64,000 nucleotides of DNA from contig JAVSML010025181.1 in NCBI GenBank assembly GCA_038503035.1, forward strand, positions 1-64,000, read 5' to 3'. The DNA comes from Crocodylus rhombifer. Lineage: Eukaryota > Chordata > Crocodylia > Crocodylidae. The notes under the pieces were generated by a model that saw only the letters and a list, made by a program, of their open reading frames with translations, had not been told where the DNA came from and ran no database searches. Positions within the stretch are counted from its first letter, which is position 1. The number at the start of each line of letters is the position of its first letter. Shown in pieces: positions 10,741 through 23,450 of this stretch. Both the position numbers and the translations under genes were made by a program.

Positions 10741-13465
10741 TTCTAGTAATGTACAATTGAGTGTGTTGCTAGTTTAGTGTTTATTCTGAGAGGTCATGCA
10801 TATAGTTAAATGCACGTAACTTAGAACATGATAAAACAATAACTGCCAGAGTCTTTTCAGATCAGAGCACTCTGTGGTTTAAATCCAATGCTTAAGATGT
10901 GTTATATCACAGGAAAAGTAAAATACGCGCCATCCACACTAGATACATTGCCATGAAACCTATCTGTAACATATGTTGGTTTTATCATAAGTGGTTCCAT
11001 GAAGTACTCTTATTATATTTGCTAGTTTCTTAGTTTTCTTTAATCTGGCACATTTTGAAGAGTAGACTTTTGCAAGTGACCCTGTTGGTCTTTTAACAGT
11101 GTGAAGAGTCAGAGTATTTTACTTTGTCTCTTTGTAGCCAAGACAACTCGAGTGATATTTTCCCCACAAGCATGATAATGACTACTTACTGGATGGATGT
11201 GTGGAAGCCAATGCTTTGTCTGGGAGTGGTAAAGATTCTGCCTCACGCGTAAATCTTCCACTTCTAAGAAGCATCTCTTCTTCTTTTGAGAACTATGTTA
11301 CATATGCAAGATCAATGCATTTACAGTTGCTTTTGCGTACTGCAATAAGGGTTTGCTGTGGTCAGTTATTATTATATATGGCTGTCCCAGTGCACAGAGC
11401 TTTGGAGGGTTGTTTTGAGCAGATAAAAAGGAAAACTCTTTGACGACAATTTTTCAGCCTCTGACTTACACAATCTGAAAGCTGCTGCAGATCAACATCT
11501 CAAATTTAGAACTAAACGCTGACCAGAGCTGTACGGTACTTACAGTAGAAGCCCTGGGGATGGAAATAATTCAATCCCAACTGATTGCATTCAGAAAGTC
11601 TGTCTACACCCCCCACTAGCAAAGGGAAGTGGGTCAGAGTGGTCTCCTCCTGTGTTGCCTACCATGTGGGACTATAGGACACCTACAATGCCATCCAACA
11701 GGAGAAGGAAGCTGAATGTGTTTTTTTGGAAAAGTGCCCCCCCTTTCCCAGGTCTCATATACCTTAACTGTGAGAGGGAATAAATGAGTCAAAAGGCAAT
11801 TAAAAAAAAGAAAAAAGGTGAGGGTAGAAAAAAAAATTATAAAAACAGAACATGTATTTTTTTTGATTTCTAAAATCCAAAACAGAGTTTTAGTCAAAAC
11901 AATATGAAAAAATACAAACTTTGTTTTATTTTGGAGGGTTGGCTAAAAATTAACTTTTAATTTTCAGATTGGGAAAAAAAAATATTTAACCATTATTTTC
12001 CTAGGGAAAAATGCAAGTTTCATCAAAACTTTATTTGCAAGCAAACACATTTTTTTCTTGCAAATATTTCAGCAAGCTGTAACCATAAGATAATCTGACC
12101 CAAAAACATGAAAATAAAAACACACTGACACGTACTCCAACCACACCATAATCTGCATCCTTCATTTGCCTTTGAAGCACCTAGTGCTAGCCACTGTCAC
12201 AGACAGGATACTAGGCTGGACAAAAGTGCAGTTGATTCAGTATTTGATTCATGTGTTCCACAGACCAAACACTATAACTAACTCTGTTCTTGTACAAACA
12301 TCAAACTTCTGGCACCCCGTTAGCCAAACAAATTGGCCAGGCAGAAAGGCAGATCAAATTAATGAACCCGTCTGAAAATGGCTTGTGGAACTATGTATTG
12401 TATAGAAGTGATATGGAATTGTGAGCAAAAGACAGGTTACAAATGCTGTTTCTGAGGCTCTTGTCTACTCCCATGCTTTTTCCTTGAGAAAGCTACTTAT
12501 GAGTCTTTATTCCATGCTATGGAAGAAAAAGAAACTGCCATACATCCCCACACTTCCCTGACAAATACATTGCAGTTGACTTGCTCCTTTTCATGCAAAA
12601 CTTGCTTAGCTTCAAATAGAAGCTGTCTGTGCAAACCGACTTCCAGGTCAGGCCCAGAGAGCATCCAGACCTGTTCTAGATGGGATTCAGATATTTCAAT
12701 TGACTGTCCAGCAGCACAAAGATTTAGAACTGAACATTTTGTCCAACACTCTTTTTCAGTTCATAGATAACCTAGGTTTGCTCAGCCCATTTTGCCATGC
12801 AACACACCATCTTTTTAGCAGTTTTGTAAGGGAGCTTTAATCTGTGACAGAAGATTGAGTTAATTTGCTGAAGTATGTGACCGTACTTAACAACCTTTGC
12901 AACTCGCATGCTTTCTGGTTTGGAGCCAAGATTTACATAATTATTTCTATTTTTGAGCTGTCCCAAAAGCCCAATTTTAGCCATTCTGAGCTCACACTTG
13001 CCCTGACTTCTTAAGCTTCTTAAATATCTGATGAACATTTTTTCTTTCAGGACTGCAAAATATAATGTCATCTAGATAGACTGGAAGTCCACCGAGACCT
13101 TTAAACAACTCTGTCGTGATTTTATCAAACACATCTGTGTCTTTTTAATTCTATTTTCAAGGAAAGGCCATTTAAAAAAAACTTTATCAAATACTAAATA
13201 CATCATTCAAAACTATATTTCCCTACCAAGATTTCTGAGAGAAACCCCAAGATATCCAACTGGTTGATGTTCGGTAGTAAAGCCATGGCAAGAACGCCAT
13301 TGGCTTTTAGTATTTTTAGGTATCCCCTAAGCATAAAGAAAATATTGCACCTTATTATGTTTCTGTGTACCCTAACCCTACACCTCCAATTTAACACCTC
13401 AGAAAGCTGTTATCAATTCACAGTATGATTTTCAAGTTAAATAATGAAAATCAATACACAGACTT
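10741..13465. other. Unannotated AT-rich sequence
   Basis: There is no gene that I can support. Short frames such as 11201-11443, 12519-12770 and 12772-13071 show no recognisable domain. Adenine and thymine tracts are frequent between 11800 and 12110. I see no repeat that I can name. Confidence 0.5.
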
Positions 13466-13628
13466 CCCAAGGCAGTGGTGTAGTCTGCCACCTTGGACAT
13501 TTTTGAGAGGAGACTGAACTGACACCTTGCTGGGATCATTTGATCTCAGCAGTATTCCTGCCCAAAGCAGCGGTGGTGGACTTGATCTCTCAAGGTCACT
13601 TCCAGCCCTTAATTTCTAAGAGTCTACG
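13466..13628 (+). mobile_element. CR1-like LINE 3' end, short remnant
   Basis: About 160 bp match the end of a CR1-type LINE. The order is a GGCAGTGGTGTAGTCTGCC block (W..LP.VV..P in intact copies), ATTTTTGAGAGGAGACTGAA (the F K..L C-terminus), GCTGGGATCATTTGATCTCA, GTGGACTTGATCTCTCAAGG, and finally CACTTCCAGCCCTTAATTTC as the 3' tail. It is 5'-truncated and carries no frame. It is older and more diverged than the CR1 copies at 43352 and 53863. Confidence 0.7.
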
Positions 13629-15159
13629 ATGAGAAAATGGGACACACTATTTTTATTTTTTATGGACAACATATAAAAACACCAGACACACGGTCCATCT
13701 GATCGATCTATTTATCTACCTACCTACCTGACATGAGGATGCCGAGAAAACTGAGGATCTGGTCAGTATTTTGTAACTATCATCAATTATAAAGTAAGGT
13801 TGAACAGTATCATATCAAATGGTTTTAGGGGATAGCAGAACATGTAGATCAGATTTAGTTCAAGTGCATATAAGGTTATATATTTTCCTAGGATATAGTT
13901 CTTTTCTGATACGCTAGGTCATCATTTTCCGTTGGAAAAAAAATACAGCAAAATTTGACATTTGTGATACTTTTCTTCTGGGGGGAAGTCTCTACCTTAG
14001 GGCAGTTTTACCAGTTTCATTTCAAATTGAAAAATGCCTTTTGCTGGCTTTGCATAACTCAGAGAGCAAGAGATAATAATATCTAACTTGAATATCATGC
14101 TTTTCATTCCTAGATCATGAAGTGCCTTAAAGAGTATCAGAAGCCCCTTTTTACAGAGGAGTTGCAATTGTTGGTCCTACCATAGACAAGACTACATCAA
14201 AACACACACATGGCACAGAGTCTGGGTTAAGTTACCATGGGTGACTTCTTTTCTGGTCTTTCCTAATTTTGAGCCCTTAACCTTCCAGCCTTCATACCCT
14301 TTTAATATAGCTGGCCTGTATAAATTATTCAATGCCCCTCTCTCTGTCACCCTCCACCTCACACCCCTACCCCACCCCACAAGAGTCATGTATTTATTTA
14401 GATTCATTGCTTTTTTATCCCCATTCTTTTTATATTTTGGAAATAAGATCTACTGAGATAAATCATATAGTAAAATGACTTTTTTTTTTACCAATCAAAG
14501 ACAGATGCCAGCAAGTAGAGCAGAGGGGAAGGAGGGGGAAATTAATATTATTATTCAACCAGAGCATTTTAAATAAGATACCCTTTCAGGGTGGGAATCA
14601 GTATTTATGCTTTCCCTCCTCACTTACATTCACTTCAACTATGAAACTTAAATCACCCAGCTCCCAACCTGCATAACTATTACTCTTCAATAGAGGTCAC
14701 TGAATATATTGGTCTAAGTAAAACTTTCTAAGTTCATCATGGTTCTGTTACTGTCATAAAATGGGCAGCATATAGACTGTGGCAAAACCAGATGCTAGCG
14801 GAGTCCATAACTCAAAATAAAACCAATGTCACTGAATCATGCATTTACTGTACATAATCACATGAAAATTTGGTAGAGTACTTTAATGGCTGGACTAGGG
14901 AATCAGTGGTCCTGGACTGTATTTCTAACTCAATAAACAGTTATATATATTATTGATCTTAGGATTCATATTTATTTTAAATAATTCCCCCCAATTATAA
15001 TTATCCATCCCAGAAAATGTCACTTGCTGGAAATAATTTTGGTCTGATATGTCTTGTCAAAAGAGAAAATAATTGCTCCTACCCCTGTTTATGGAAGCCT
15101 CTGAGCTCACTTCTCTCTCATCTCTGATTGCAGACAGAAATGGTTCACTTTTGACCTCA
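13629..15159. other. Unannotated sequence with a small microsatellite
   Basis: There is no gene. A short CTAC/TCTA tetranucleotide tract lies at about 13704-13731 (CTATTTATCTACCTACCTAC). The paired plus and minus frames at 14192-14456 are overlapping accidents with no known domain. Nothing else is recognisable. Confidence 0.5.
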
Positions 15160-15480
15160 CCATAAACCAGGGACATGTCTACCTAAAACCAATAGGTGCC
15201 TATACAAGTGCTTCAACGTGTTCTAATTATAATGCATTGGAGCAGACTCTGGAGCATTGCAATTAAATCACTCCAGCATGCCTCACTATCACATCTTTTA
15301 AGTTCCAAATAGCCATGGGGTCACTTTAAAATTCGTCAAACGAGCTTCAGTTAAAGCATCCTAACAGCCATTTTGAAATGCAGGATACTTAATACATGTG
15401 ACCCTGCAGCCTTTTAATTAGAGTGACTGTCCAGGAGCCGCTCTAATTAAAACACCTCCCCTGAGCATGTGTCACCCCAT
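15160..15480. repeat. MITE-like stretch with a 12-bp hairpin
   Basis: The stretch contains TTTTAATTAGAG at 15412-15423 and its exact reverse complement CTCTAATTAAAA at 15441-15452, with a 17-bp loop. It opens with GGGACATGTCTACCTAAAAC, which resembles the ends of short non-autonomous DNA transposons common in sauropsids. I could not define a matching inverted end or a target duplication, so element status is tentative. Confidence 0.35.
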
Positions 15481-17535
15481 CAGGCAGGGTGTGTCACTAG
15501 AACACAAGCAGCTGACAGGCAGGGCAGGAAGAAAAATATTTGGGGATCTCCGGAACAGGCATTAGAATGGCATACGTGAAACAAGGATCTCTCTGTGCAA
15601 CGTATTTGAACATTTGGGGAAAAAACTCCCATAAAAGTCTGTATCTTTAATTTGGAACAGAGTATTTTCCCCAAGGTGACTTTCAACATACTGAACTACC
15701 CTTAGGCCATTCTTGCATTTTTGGAATTAGAAGCAGAGCAACTGTCCTCAACTCATCTTGGTATTTAATTGGGAACTGATGGCTCCCAAATCCTGCTAAT
15801 GTACTAGGGACTATATGGGATAATGGTTTCAGGCCCATTTCTGTGGTCCTGCAAAATCATTAGCATATTTAATGAGGTGGTAAAAACCAACAATTTGTGA
15901 AAATTTTGTACCTTGAATGTGAGGCTCAGAACCATGAAGTGTGAAGTCTGACTCAATCCTTCCCCACAAAATCAAACCCCCAAAATCTCTCTCAAATGTA
16001 TAAGACACAGAATATTGCAATAACAATATCATACTAACTTAGTGGGGAAAAACAGGTCACTGCTACTTCAGAATGACCAACTAATTCCAATCCAGTCTTC
16101 CTGGCCCCTTCTACCCCTGGGATATTTAAGTTTTTTGTATCTTAACCTGAAAAGAGAAGAGGACCACGTATCCTGGGGGAATAATATGGAGATTGCCTTT
16201 CATTATTCATTTCATGGCCTGGGGATGGTAGTGCGGGAGGAGTGGGGAAGAAGATATTTTATCTGGAGCAGAAAATGATGCGCAGAATGATGTACAAATG
16301 GCCATTTTTAATAGAATTTTCAGTCATGCCAGGGCAGAGACAAAATCTTATTGGAATATGCTTAAGAACTACCCCTTAGAATTCAAGTCTGCTAGTCTTT
16401 CATGACATGTGTTGAGTAAAAAAACAGCGTTATTGGTGGCCAGGTACAGTGTTATAGTAAAAGTATAGTGTTATTACTGGCCAGTTGCCTACAGCATGCA
16501 CTTCCCTTCATTTACTTCACCATATTACTGAAGTCACAAAACATCATGTTCAGCAATCCTGTCAACTCTGCCAGGCTGTCTCATAGGCCTCATCATCCCC
16601 TCTGATTTCTGCTTCCCTTCTTTTTCATCTCTCTTAAAAAGAAGGTCACTATCTTATATGATACACTTCAGTTTCCAAAAATTCTATTTATCTTCTCTAA
16701 TCCCATAAAACAAGCAGTGATACCAAGAGATTATTTCCTAATGAAAGGTCAAACCATTTCATTCCTGTTGCATCTTTCCTACTCAAATGTCGGAGCGTTC
16801 CACCTCCACATATTCATAAAGATAAATGGCTGCACTTACAATTTCCTAATTTTCAATGCAGCTGGGAATTTAACTAGAACCAGCCTCTTTTTTTTCTTTC
16901 TTTTTTTTTTTTTTTTTTTAAACAAGCAGATTTTTTTTGTATTTTTTTGTGCAGAGCAAATGGGAAGGATCTCACAGCCCATTAAGCAGGCAGTTCAAGT
17001 CATAAAGTGCAGCACTGAAGCATTTTCACTCTAGAGGAGCAGTGGGTTTAATTTGCTACTGATGTGCTTACAAAACTAAAAAGGCCTGGCAGAGCTCTTT
17101 TTAGGATTTTGTTTTAAAATGAAGTCTCAGCTAAGCAGCACACCACAGTAGAAACTGCCTTTTATAAACCGGTAAAATAAACTTCAGGGAGCTGAGCGCC
17201 ATATACTGTTTTTTCCTTTAAATAACTGTGGCTTTACCACCCTTTATTCAATCTAGGAATTAGCTTAGCTGCAAACTCTTCAAACAGTAAGAATGATGTT
17301 AACTGAGTCCCCAGCTTTAGTCTTACTCAATCTCGAGTTACAGGAACAGCGAATAGTGGACCAGTTCCTTAGTGGCTGCGAAACGACTTTGTTCTTCTGA
17401 AGTCACTAGAACTATGTTGAGTTATACCACCAGAAGATTTGGCCCAGATACTTCATCCATTTTCCATTAATTAAAAAACAATATTTCAAAATTCATTGAA
17501 AGTTTCTACAATGAAATGAATATGTTATATTTTAT
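15481..17535. other. Unannotated sequence
   Basis: There is no gene. A T-rich tract interrupted by a few C lies at about 16887-16919, and a second one follows around 16930-16948. An old dispersed-repeat fragment with a GAAGTCACTAGAACTATGTT block and GATTTGGCCCAG lies near 17396-17450. The frames at 16042-16278 and 16717-17034 have no recognisable domain. Confidence 0.5.

Positions 17536-17562
<27 letters not shown>
17536..17562 (+). repeat. (AC)n microsatellite
   Basis: An uninterrupted AC dinucleotide run of about 13 units follows a TATTTTATAT stretch. It is likely to vary in length between individuals (inference). Confidence 0.95.
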
Positions 17563-17567
<5 letters not shown>

Positions 17568-19699
17568 ATCTGGTAAAAATGCCAGATTTAAATTTTAATG
17601 GAAAATTTCTTCAGAAATTAAATTTTTTGATGGAAAAAATAAAAGACTATCCATGATGTTGAGCAAAATGTTAGAAGACTGATTTACTTTAGCACTGATC
17701 AGAATTTCTCTCACAAAATTCTGTTCAATTTTTAAAACGTCCAAAGCTTCTGAAATAAAGTGTCCGATTAAAAAACAACAGTTTTCACAACTGAATTTGT
17801 AGCCAGCATTCTTGCACACAATTTATCCTGAAACTGATTTGGTATAGAGAAGTTAAAGCAGTGATAACTTAAGTTATTCTCTTAAGCCTGTTGACATTGC
17901 AATTAAACCTGAGAGAAAAAACCCTTACATTATAGTCAAATCTAAAAGAAATCCAATCCAGAATTAATATCTTTCAAAATAACTGTTAATGTGATGGCCA
18001 CTATCATGCATATTACTTAATTGGTCAACAGAGGTGTATGTCTACCCTGCCTTCTGACCAACTTCAGACTAACATGGCTAATTACCTACCTTGGCTAACA
18101 GCAAAACTAAAACCAGTCACTTCTCATTTTAAAAATCTAAATTGCTAGACTGAGCTAAAAGGGAAAGATTTTCTAACTGGCAGATGTAATAGCTCCCATC
18201 CTTTGGGGATTAGACACAGGAAAGAATACTGAATGCTGCTCAGTGACAAGTGGGTTATTTAGGAGCTTATTCACAATAATTCAATTATAGGACTTTAATT
18301 ATACACGTGCAACGGTACTGAAGCAAATTCGGCTGCATCTGAGCAACTGTGACTAGTAAGCCTACAAGGATGTCGCTAACCTTCCCAGCATTCCACATGA
18401 TTTACATAGTACACTTTACAGATTACTTATCGATATGGTGGTACCCAGTAATATGCCCCAATGAGCTAGCAATCCAAGTCCAGTATTAGCTAGCAATATA
18501 AATGATATAATTAGTGAATGTAGGACATAACATGAAGGACCTTGAATGAGAAAGGTCAAGATTGACAATAATATTATATTTTAAATCAGTGGCATGTGCA
18601 TATTTATCTGTTATCTCTGAATGGAAAAATATGAGTCTCAGGTTGCACACATTTACCATGGGGGGGTGGAAATCAGGGTGCTGCAAGATCCTACTAGCAA
18701 AATTAGCTCTCTCATGTGCTTTTCATCTTTCTGTAGAATTAAGGAAATACAGAACCTACATGGATTTACATACCTAAGGTCCAGATAACTGTGTCCATGA
18801 AAGATATAACCCCTAGTGATTTATGTATTCTGCTAAATACCTTGCAGTTAGGCCTCTTTCTACTGCAAAAGCTACTACCAAAGGGCTCCTAAACCATTTA
18901 AAGGGATACTACCCCATTTACACTACAATTATTAACATGCTGTGAAGATCTGGGTCTCTATCATGCAGGGAGAACTCTGTACCTGACCAATAAAAAAGGG
19001 AACAGTATCTTCCTAAGTAATATTATATTGTAGGACTGAAGCCCATTGAACCATTTTTCCTTGGGTCTGATTGTCCTTTAATACAAGCAGGCTCCAAATT
19101 CAGTGGAGCTATGAGAACTTACAGCAGGTATGACTGTGACTATTGTGAAATAATCTACAACGTCATGTCATGTGTCTGTGATAAACGTGGTTTACTATGG
19201 GGTGGGGGGCAGGAATCAAAGCTTAAGGCTGCCATGAAAGAAATGGTTTGAAAAAGATTTGTACAGGTTTATAGCTGACAAATGGGAATGACAAAAATTA
19301 TAAATGAGGACATTAGACATTTCGAAGATACATATATATTCTTTTTTTTTTTTTTGCATAGTGCACTGCTGAGATGCTATCTGTAGTCAGTAGAATTTTA
19401 GCTTGGCTATGTGACAACATGGGTACACAATATGCTCATGCTTTGCACAAATGACTATATAATGTTTCATTAAAGACTGTAAATACTCATCAACCTAATC
19501 ACAAAAATGCTGTTTCAGTAGTTTTAGGGCCATTTAATGTGAGCTATGATGACAAGGATGAATGGCTTTATTGTACTGACAATTACCATTGCTTTAACAC
19601 TGCAAAAAAAGAATTTAAAAAATAGTAACCCTTCTGTTGTCCAGTACAGCTAATCAAGGTGAGTGTATATCATTTTGTAAAGGATTCTTTTGACAACCA
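17563..19699. other. Unannotated AT-rich sequence
   Basis: I see no gene or repeat I can name. A short T tract lies at about 19343-19355. The frames at 17595-17819, 18486-18686 and 18562-18777 are short and without known motifs. Confidence 0.5.
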
Positions 19700-20016
19700 C
19701 ATTTTTATTCTCTATCAGATTTCTAATCAACTCTGGAGAACACGGAGAGTTTCAAACCAGTCCATGCTCCATGACCACAGCCCGCTCTTTGGCAACAGAG
19801 GGAGCGAGCTGCTGGGAAGAGATGGCCTCCACCTCTCTCCCCTAGGGAGGAGGCTTTTCTCAGCCAGACTGGCTGACCTGCTCCACTGGGCTTTAAACTA
19901 AGCCCACCGGGGGATGGGGGACTACCGCCACTGCTGGCCTGCTGAGTAACCCTTGCAAAGCCAGCAGGCCAAGGCACTCAAGGGATCCCACCCCTGCCCC
20001 AGCCCTGGTACAATCT

Positions 20017-20484
20017 GTGGGCAAGGCAAGAGCCCCCAAGGGGACACTTGCCTGCCTGTTCACAAATGCCAGGAGCTTGGGGAATAAGCAGGAGGAACTT
20101 GTTATTAACACAAATAATTACAACATCATAGGGATAACGGAGACCTGGTGGGACTCCACCCATGACTGGACCACGAGTATAGATGGCTATACCTTGGACA
20201 GGAGAGATCGAGTAGATAAAAGGGGCAGGGGTGTAGCTTTCTCTGTTAAGAAAAGCTACACGTCCCTGCAAGCTGATGTTGGTGACCAGGGTAGACAGCT
20301 GGAAACCCTCTGGGTTAAAATCCATGGGGAACACAGCACAGAGGACACAACGGTGGGAGTCTACTACAGACCTCCCACCCAAAGTAAAGAACCTCACAGG
20401 GAGTTCACCCGGGGACTGGCTGATGCTGCATGCTCCAGGACCATGGTTGTCATGGTGGACTTCGATTACCCAGATATCTCGTGA
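20017..20484 (+). pseudogene. CR1 ORF2 endonuclease domain, broken
   Basis: The 155-codon frame is the N-terminal endonuclease of CR1 ORF2, which nicks target DNA for target-primed reverse transcription. Visible motifs are 'TNARSLGNKQEEL' near residue 16, 'IIGITETWWDSTHDW' near residues 37-51 (the catalytic E is in TETWW), 'DRVDKRGRGVAFSVKKSY' and 'VGVYYRPPTQSKE'. The GDFNYPDI box, which normally supplies catalytic D and N, is altered here to 'VDFDYPDIS', an N-to-D and G-to-V change. The frame ends shortly afterwards. The antisense 171-codon frame at 19978-20493 is a shadow of this one. Confidence 0.9.
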
Positions 20485-20727
20485 GAGGATCACTCAGCAA
20501 AATCTGAGCAGTTGCAAAGCTTCCTATCGTGCATGGATGACCTCTACCTGACTCAAGAAGGCTACGGGCCAATGAGAGGTAAAGCGCTGCTCAACCTGGT
20601 ACTGGCTACTGGGATGACCTAATCGGCAACCTAGTGATTGATGGGAAGTTGGGTGACAGAGATCACGAGCTGATCACCTTCACCATCTGCCATAAAGCTG
20701 GCAAGTCAGTCAGCAACACTGAAGTCC

Positions 20728-21958
20728 TTGACTTCAAAAAAAGCTGACTTTGACAAGCTCTGGAGGCTTGTCAGTGAGGCCCTAAGGGACCACAACCCCA
20801 GGGGGAGGGGACTCCAGCAAGAGTGGTTGCTCCTTAAGGGAGCGATCCTCAATGCACAAGCTAATTGCATTCATCTCGGAGGAAAGGCAGCAGGAGGGCA
20901 CAGCAGCCCCCCTGGCTCTCCAGGGATCTAGCAGACCTCCTGAGGCTAAAAGGCCTACAAAGGAAAGAGAATGGGATTCACCTGCAAGGAGGAATATTCT
21001 GCACTGGTCTGGTCCTGCAGGGAGCAAACCAGGAAAGCCAAGGCTGCAACTGAACTCCAACTAGCTTCGAGCATCAAGGACAATAAAAAGTCCTTTTTCA
21101 GATATGTGGGGAGCCGGAGGAAAAGCAAGGGCAACATTGGACCCCTGCTGAATCAGATGGGACAACTGGCAACGGACGCCCAGGAAAAAACCAACCTTTT
21201 AAACGTGTAATTTGCATCAGTCTTTCATCAGTTCCATGGGATGCCCATGCCCGCCACAGGACAGGGAGGTCCAGGTGAGGGAGATCCCCTGTCCTCAATC
21301 AATGCTGGCCTCATAAAGGAATACCTTGAGAGGTTGGATTCCTTCAAGTGAGCTGGCCCAGGGTACTCAAGGAGCTGGCAAGCATCATAGCCCAGCCTCT
21401 GGCATGGATCTTTGAGAACTCCTGGTGCTCTGGTGTAGTGTCCGTAGACAGGAAGGAATGTGGTGCCTATCTTCAAGAAGGGGAGAAAAGTGGTTCCGGC
21501 AAACTATAGACCCAGCAGCCTGACTTCTATCCTGGGGAAGATCTTAGAAAAGTTTATTAAACAGGCCATCCTTAATGAACTGGCCGATGCCAACATCCTG
21601 AGGGATACCAACATGGGTCTGTTGCGGGTAGGTCTTGCTTGACGAATATTATTTCCTTTTATAACCTGGTGACCTATCACATGGACAAGGGAGAGGAGAT
21701 TGATGTCATATAACTTGACTTCAAAATAAACCTTCGATCTGGTATCCCATGATCACCTCTTGGCAAAACTGGCCAATTGTGGCCTTGGGTCCACCACAAT
21801 CTGCTGGCTGGGAAATTGGCTCCATGGTCAAACCCAGACGGCAGTAATTGACGGACGTCACTCATCAAGGTGCCTTGTGACCAGTGGGGTCCCCCAAGGT
21901 TCTGTCCTTGGACCCATATTGTTCAACATCTTCATTAATGATATGGACATTGGAGTCC
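20728..21958 (+). pseudogene. CR1 ORF2 linker and N-terminal reverse transcriptase, broken
   Basis: Coding similarity jumps between frames. At 20971-21210 it reads 'SIKDNKKSFFRYVGSRRKSKGNIGPLL', the conserved segment just before the RT domain. At 21460-21642 it reads 'VPIFKKGRKVVPANYRPSSL' and then 'TSILGKILEKFI', the RT finger motif. At 21760-21958 it reads 'STTICWLGNWLHGQTQTAVI' and 'SGVPQGSVLGPILFNIFIND'. Frameshifts near 21640 and 21720 disrupt the 'DFKKAFD'-type block. The FADD box and everything after it are absent. Confidence 0.88.
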
Positions 21959-22980
21959 ATTTTTCTGTTCTTTTTTTAAATGCATTCCTTCCCCTTTCCC
22001 AACCATTTCTGACTTTTTCTCTCCCTCTCTATTCCCTGTAGATAAGTATAAGTAAGCTCAGATGTAGGATAAGTGTTAACATTTTAATTTAGGTAGTAAG
22101 TTTTATTTTTCCCTCCCCTCTTTGCAAATAAGCACCCTGCTATTTGATATAGATATCCACTGTTTTATAAGTGATAATTATTATGTTTGTATTGATTTTT
22201 CACTGCTTTTATATTGTGTGATTACTGTTTTAGGCCTACATATGTAAGTTAGCATAAGTCATGTCGAGTTTCCATTTTCTTTGTCAAGTCTCCATCTTGT
22301 TCCCCATGCCCTGTTGTGTAACCTATGACTCATACCTACCCCTCCTATGTAACTTGTTCCTGAATGAATGGGGATGAATGACGGTGCTCTAGAGACAATG
22401 GCAGTAGGTCAAAAATAGCTCACTCTGAAAGACCAAACCATCAACACCAATTCCTAGACCAATGACCCAGCCATTGGAACCACCCTCAGCATTCAAGAAA
22501 CAAAAGATGAGGCAACCCACCATTGTGACAAGCTGCACATGCTCAGTAAGAACACCTGGAACCCTCTGGAACAGGACTGACATGGCCTGGACAGGCCCTC
22601 CCCATAGGAGATCAGAGGTAGTCTGCCCTCTAAAAAGTGGTAGTGAAGACTGACTCCTTGGGATGCCCTCTCCATCTGGAGCAGCACCATGCCATACCAC
22701 CTATCCACCCAGAGGCCCTACCAGCAACACCCTTCTGGACAACACCTGCTGGACAAGGACCCCTTTTCAGCCTGGATAGGTAACTACCACCCCTCACCCC
22801 CTCTTCAAAAAAGCACTTGGACTCTGCTTCTCTTCTCTACCTGGACTGCAGCCCTTCTGCTGAGTCTCTTTCTCCTGCTGCCAGTGTGTGTGTGTGCCAA
22901 TAACTTCATGGAGCTGTGTAGTATGTTGTCTAATAAACCTGTTATATGGACTCCTTAGTTGGATTTTGCTTTACTATGGT
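21959..22980 (+). other. Unplaced block with polyadenylation signal, possibly an LTR
   Basis: The CR1 homology stops abruptly at 21958 and a different sequence begins. An AATAAA signal sits at about 22931-22936 (CTAATAAACCTGTT), preceded by TGTGTGTGTGTGCC and a stretch resembling a transcribed R/U5-like leader. No open frame is convincing. I could not find TG/CA ends with a duplicated target. An LTR or a processed non-coding transcript end are both possible, and I do not recognise the family. Confidence 0.35.
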
Positions 22981-22989
22981 TTGGCCTGC

Positions 22990-23350
22990 TCCAGTCTCTG
23001 CTCCTCACCTCTCTAACTTCCATCTCATTTCTCCCTCTCCTGCTACTGGCTCACCGCCACCTCCAACACCTGTCCTGAGCTCCTCTCTGCCTCCAAACCC
23101 CCTGTTTCTTTGCCACTGTCTTATCCCCATTGCCTTTTCCCCTGAGCAACCAAGTTTCTGCCTCAGTTCCTTTCCTGGCTGTCTCTTCCGTGCCACCATT
23201 TATCTGCCCCGCCTCCCCGCTGATCTCAGCTGACTGCCTCAGTTTCCAGCCCCAAGCTCCCAGGTTTCTGTGCCTGTCTCTTTCCTGTCTGTCACCTCCT
23301 TGCCACCAGGCTTCCCCCACCCCCCTTGCACCAGTGGCTTTGAGTAACCC
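22990..23350 (+). repeat. Pyrimidine-rich imperfect tandem repeat
   Basis: The strand is strongly C/T-biased. Blocks such as CAAGTTTCTGCCTCAGTTCC, with CTGTCTCTTCCGTGCCACC after it, recur about 130 bp later as CAGGTTTCTGTGCCTGTCTC with a CCTCCTTGCCACC block. The overlapping frames on both strands at 23005-23363 result from the low-stop composition. I see no sign of a real proline-rich protein. Confidence 0.5.
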
Positions 23351-23450
23351 TGGGGCCACTTGATCTTAAACCCAAGCCTCAGTTACTCAACCAGCTTCTC
23401 TCTAGTCCACTGGTTCTAATACTGGTTCTGGCAACTTTCACTCCCTACAC
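23351..23450. other. Short unannotated spacer
   Basis: This is single-copy-looking sequence between the pyrimidine-rich repeat and the TG-rich tract. Nothing is recognisable in it. Confidence 0.4.

Larger units (their letters stand above)
19700..21958 (+). mobile_element. CR1 LINE spanning end of ORF1 to mid reverse transcriptase
   Basis: This is a 2.26-kb piece of a CR1 retrotransposon truncated at both ends. It starts in the C-terminus of ORF1, where 'GRDGLHLSPLGRRLF' and 'ADLLHWALN' match the end of the esterase-like ORF1 domain, stopping near 19901. ORF2 follows with an apurinic-type endonuclease, a linker, and the first half of reverse transcriptase. The end at 21958 comes just after the 'SGVPQGSVLGPILFNIFI' motif and before the FADD catalytic box, so the catalytic centre and the 3' tail are missing. 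Several frameshifts and stops make it non-functional. Confidence 0.9.

Noticed and set aside
19978..20493. 171-codon minus-strand frame
   Set aside because: It is exactly antisense to the CR1 endonuclease frame.
22038..22975. Defined LTR with TG/CA ends and target duplication
   Set aside because: I could not find matching ends or a duplication, so it is kept only as an unassigned block with a polyadenylation signal.
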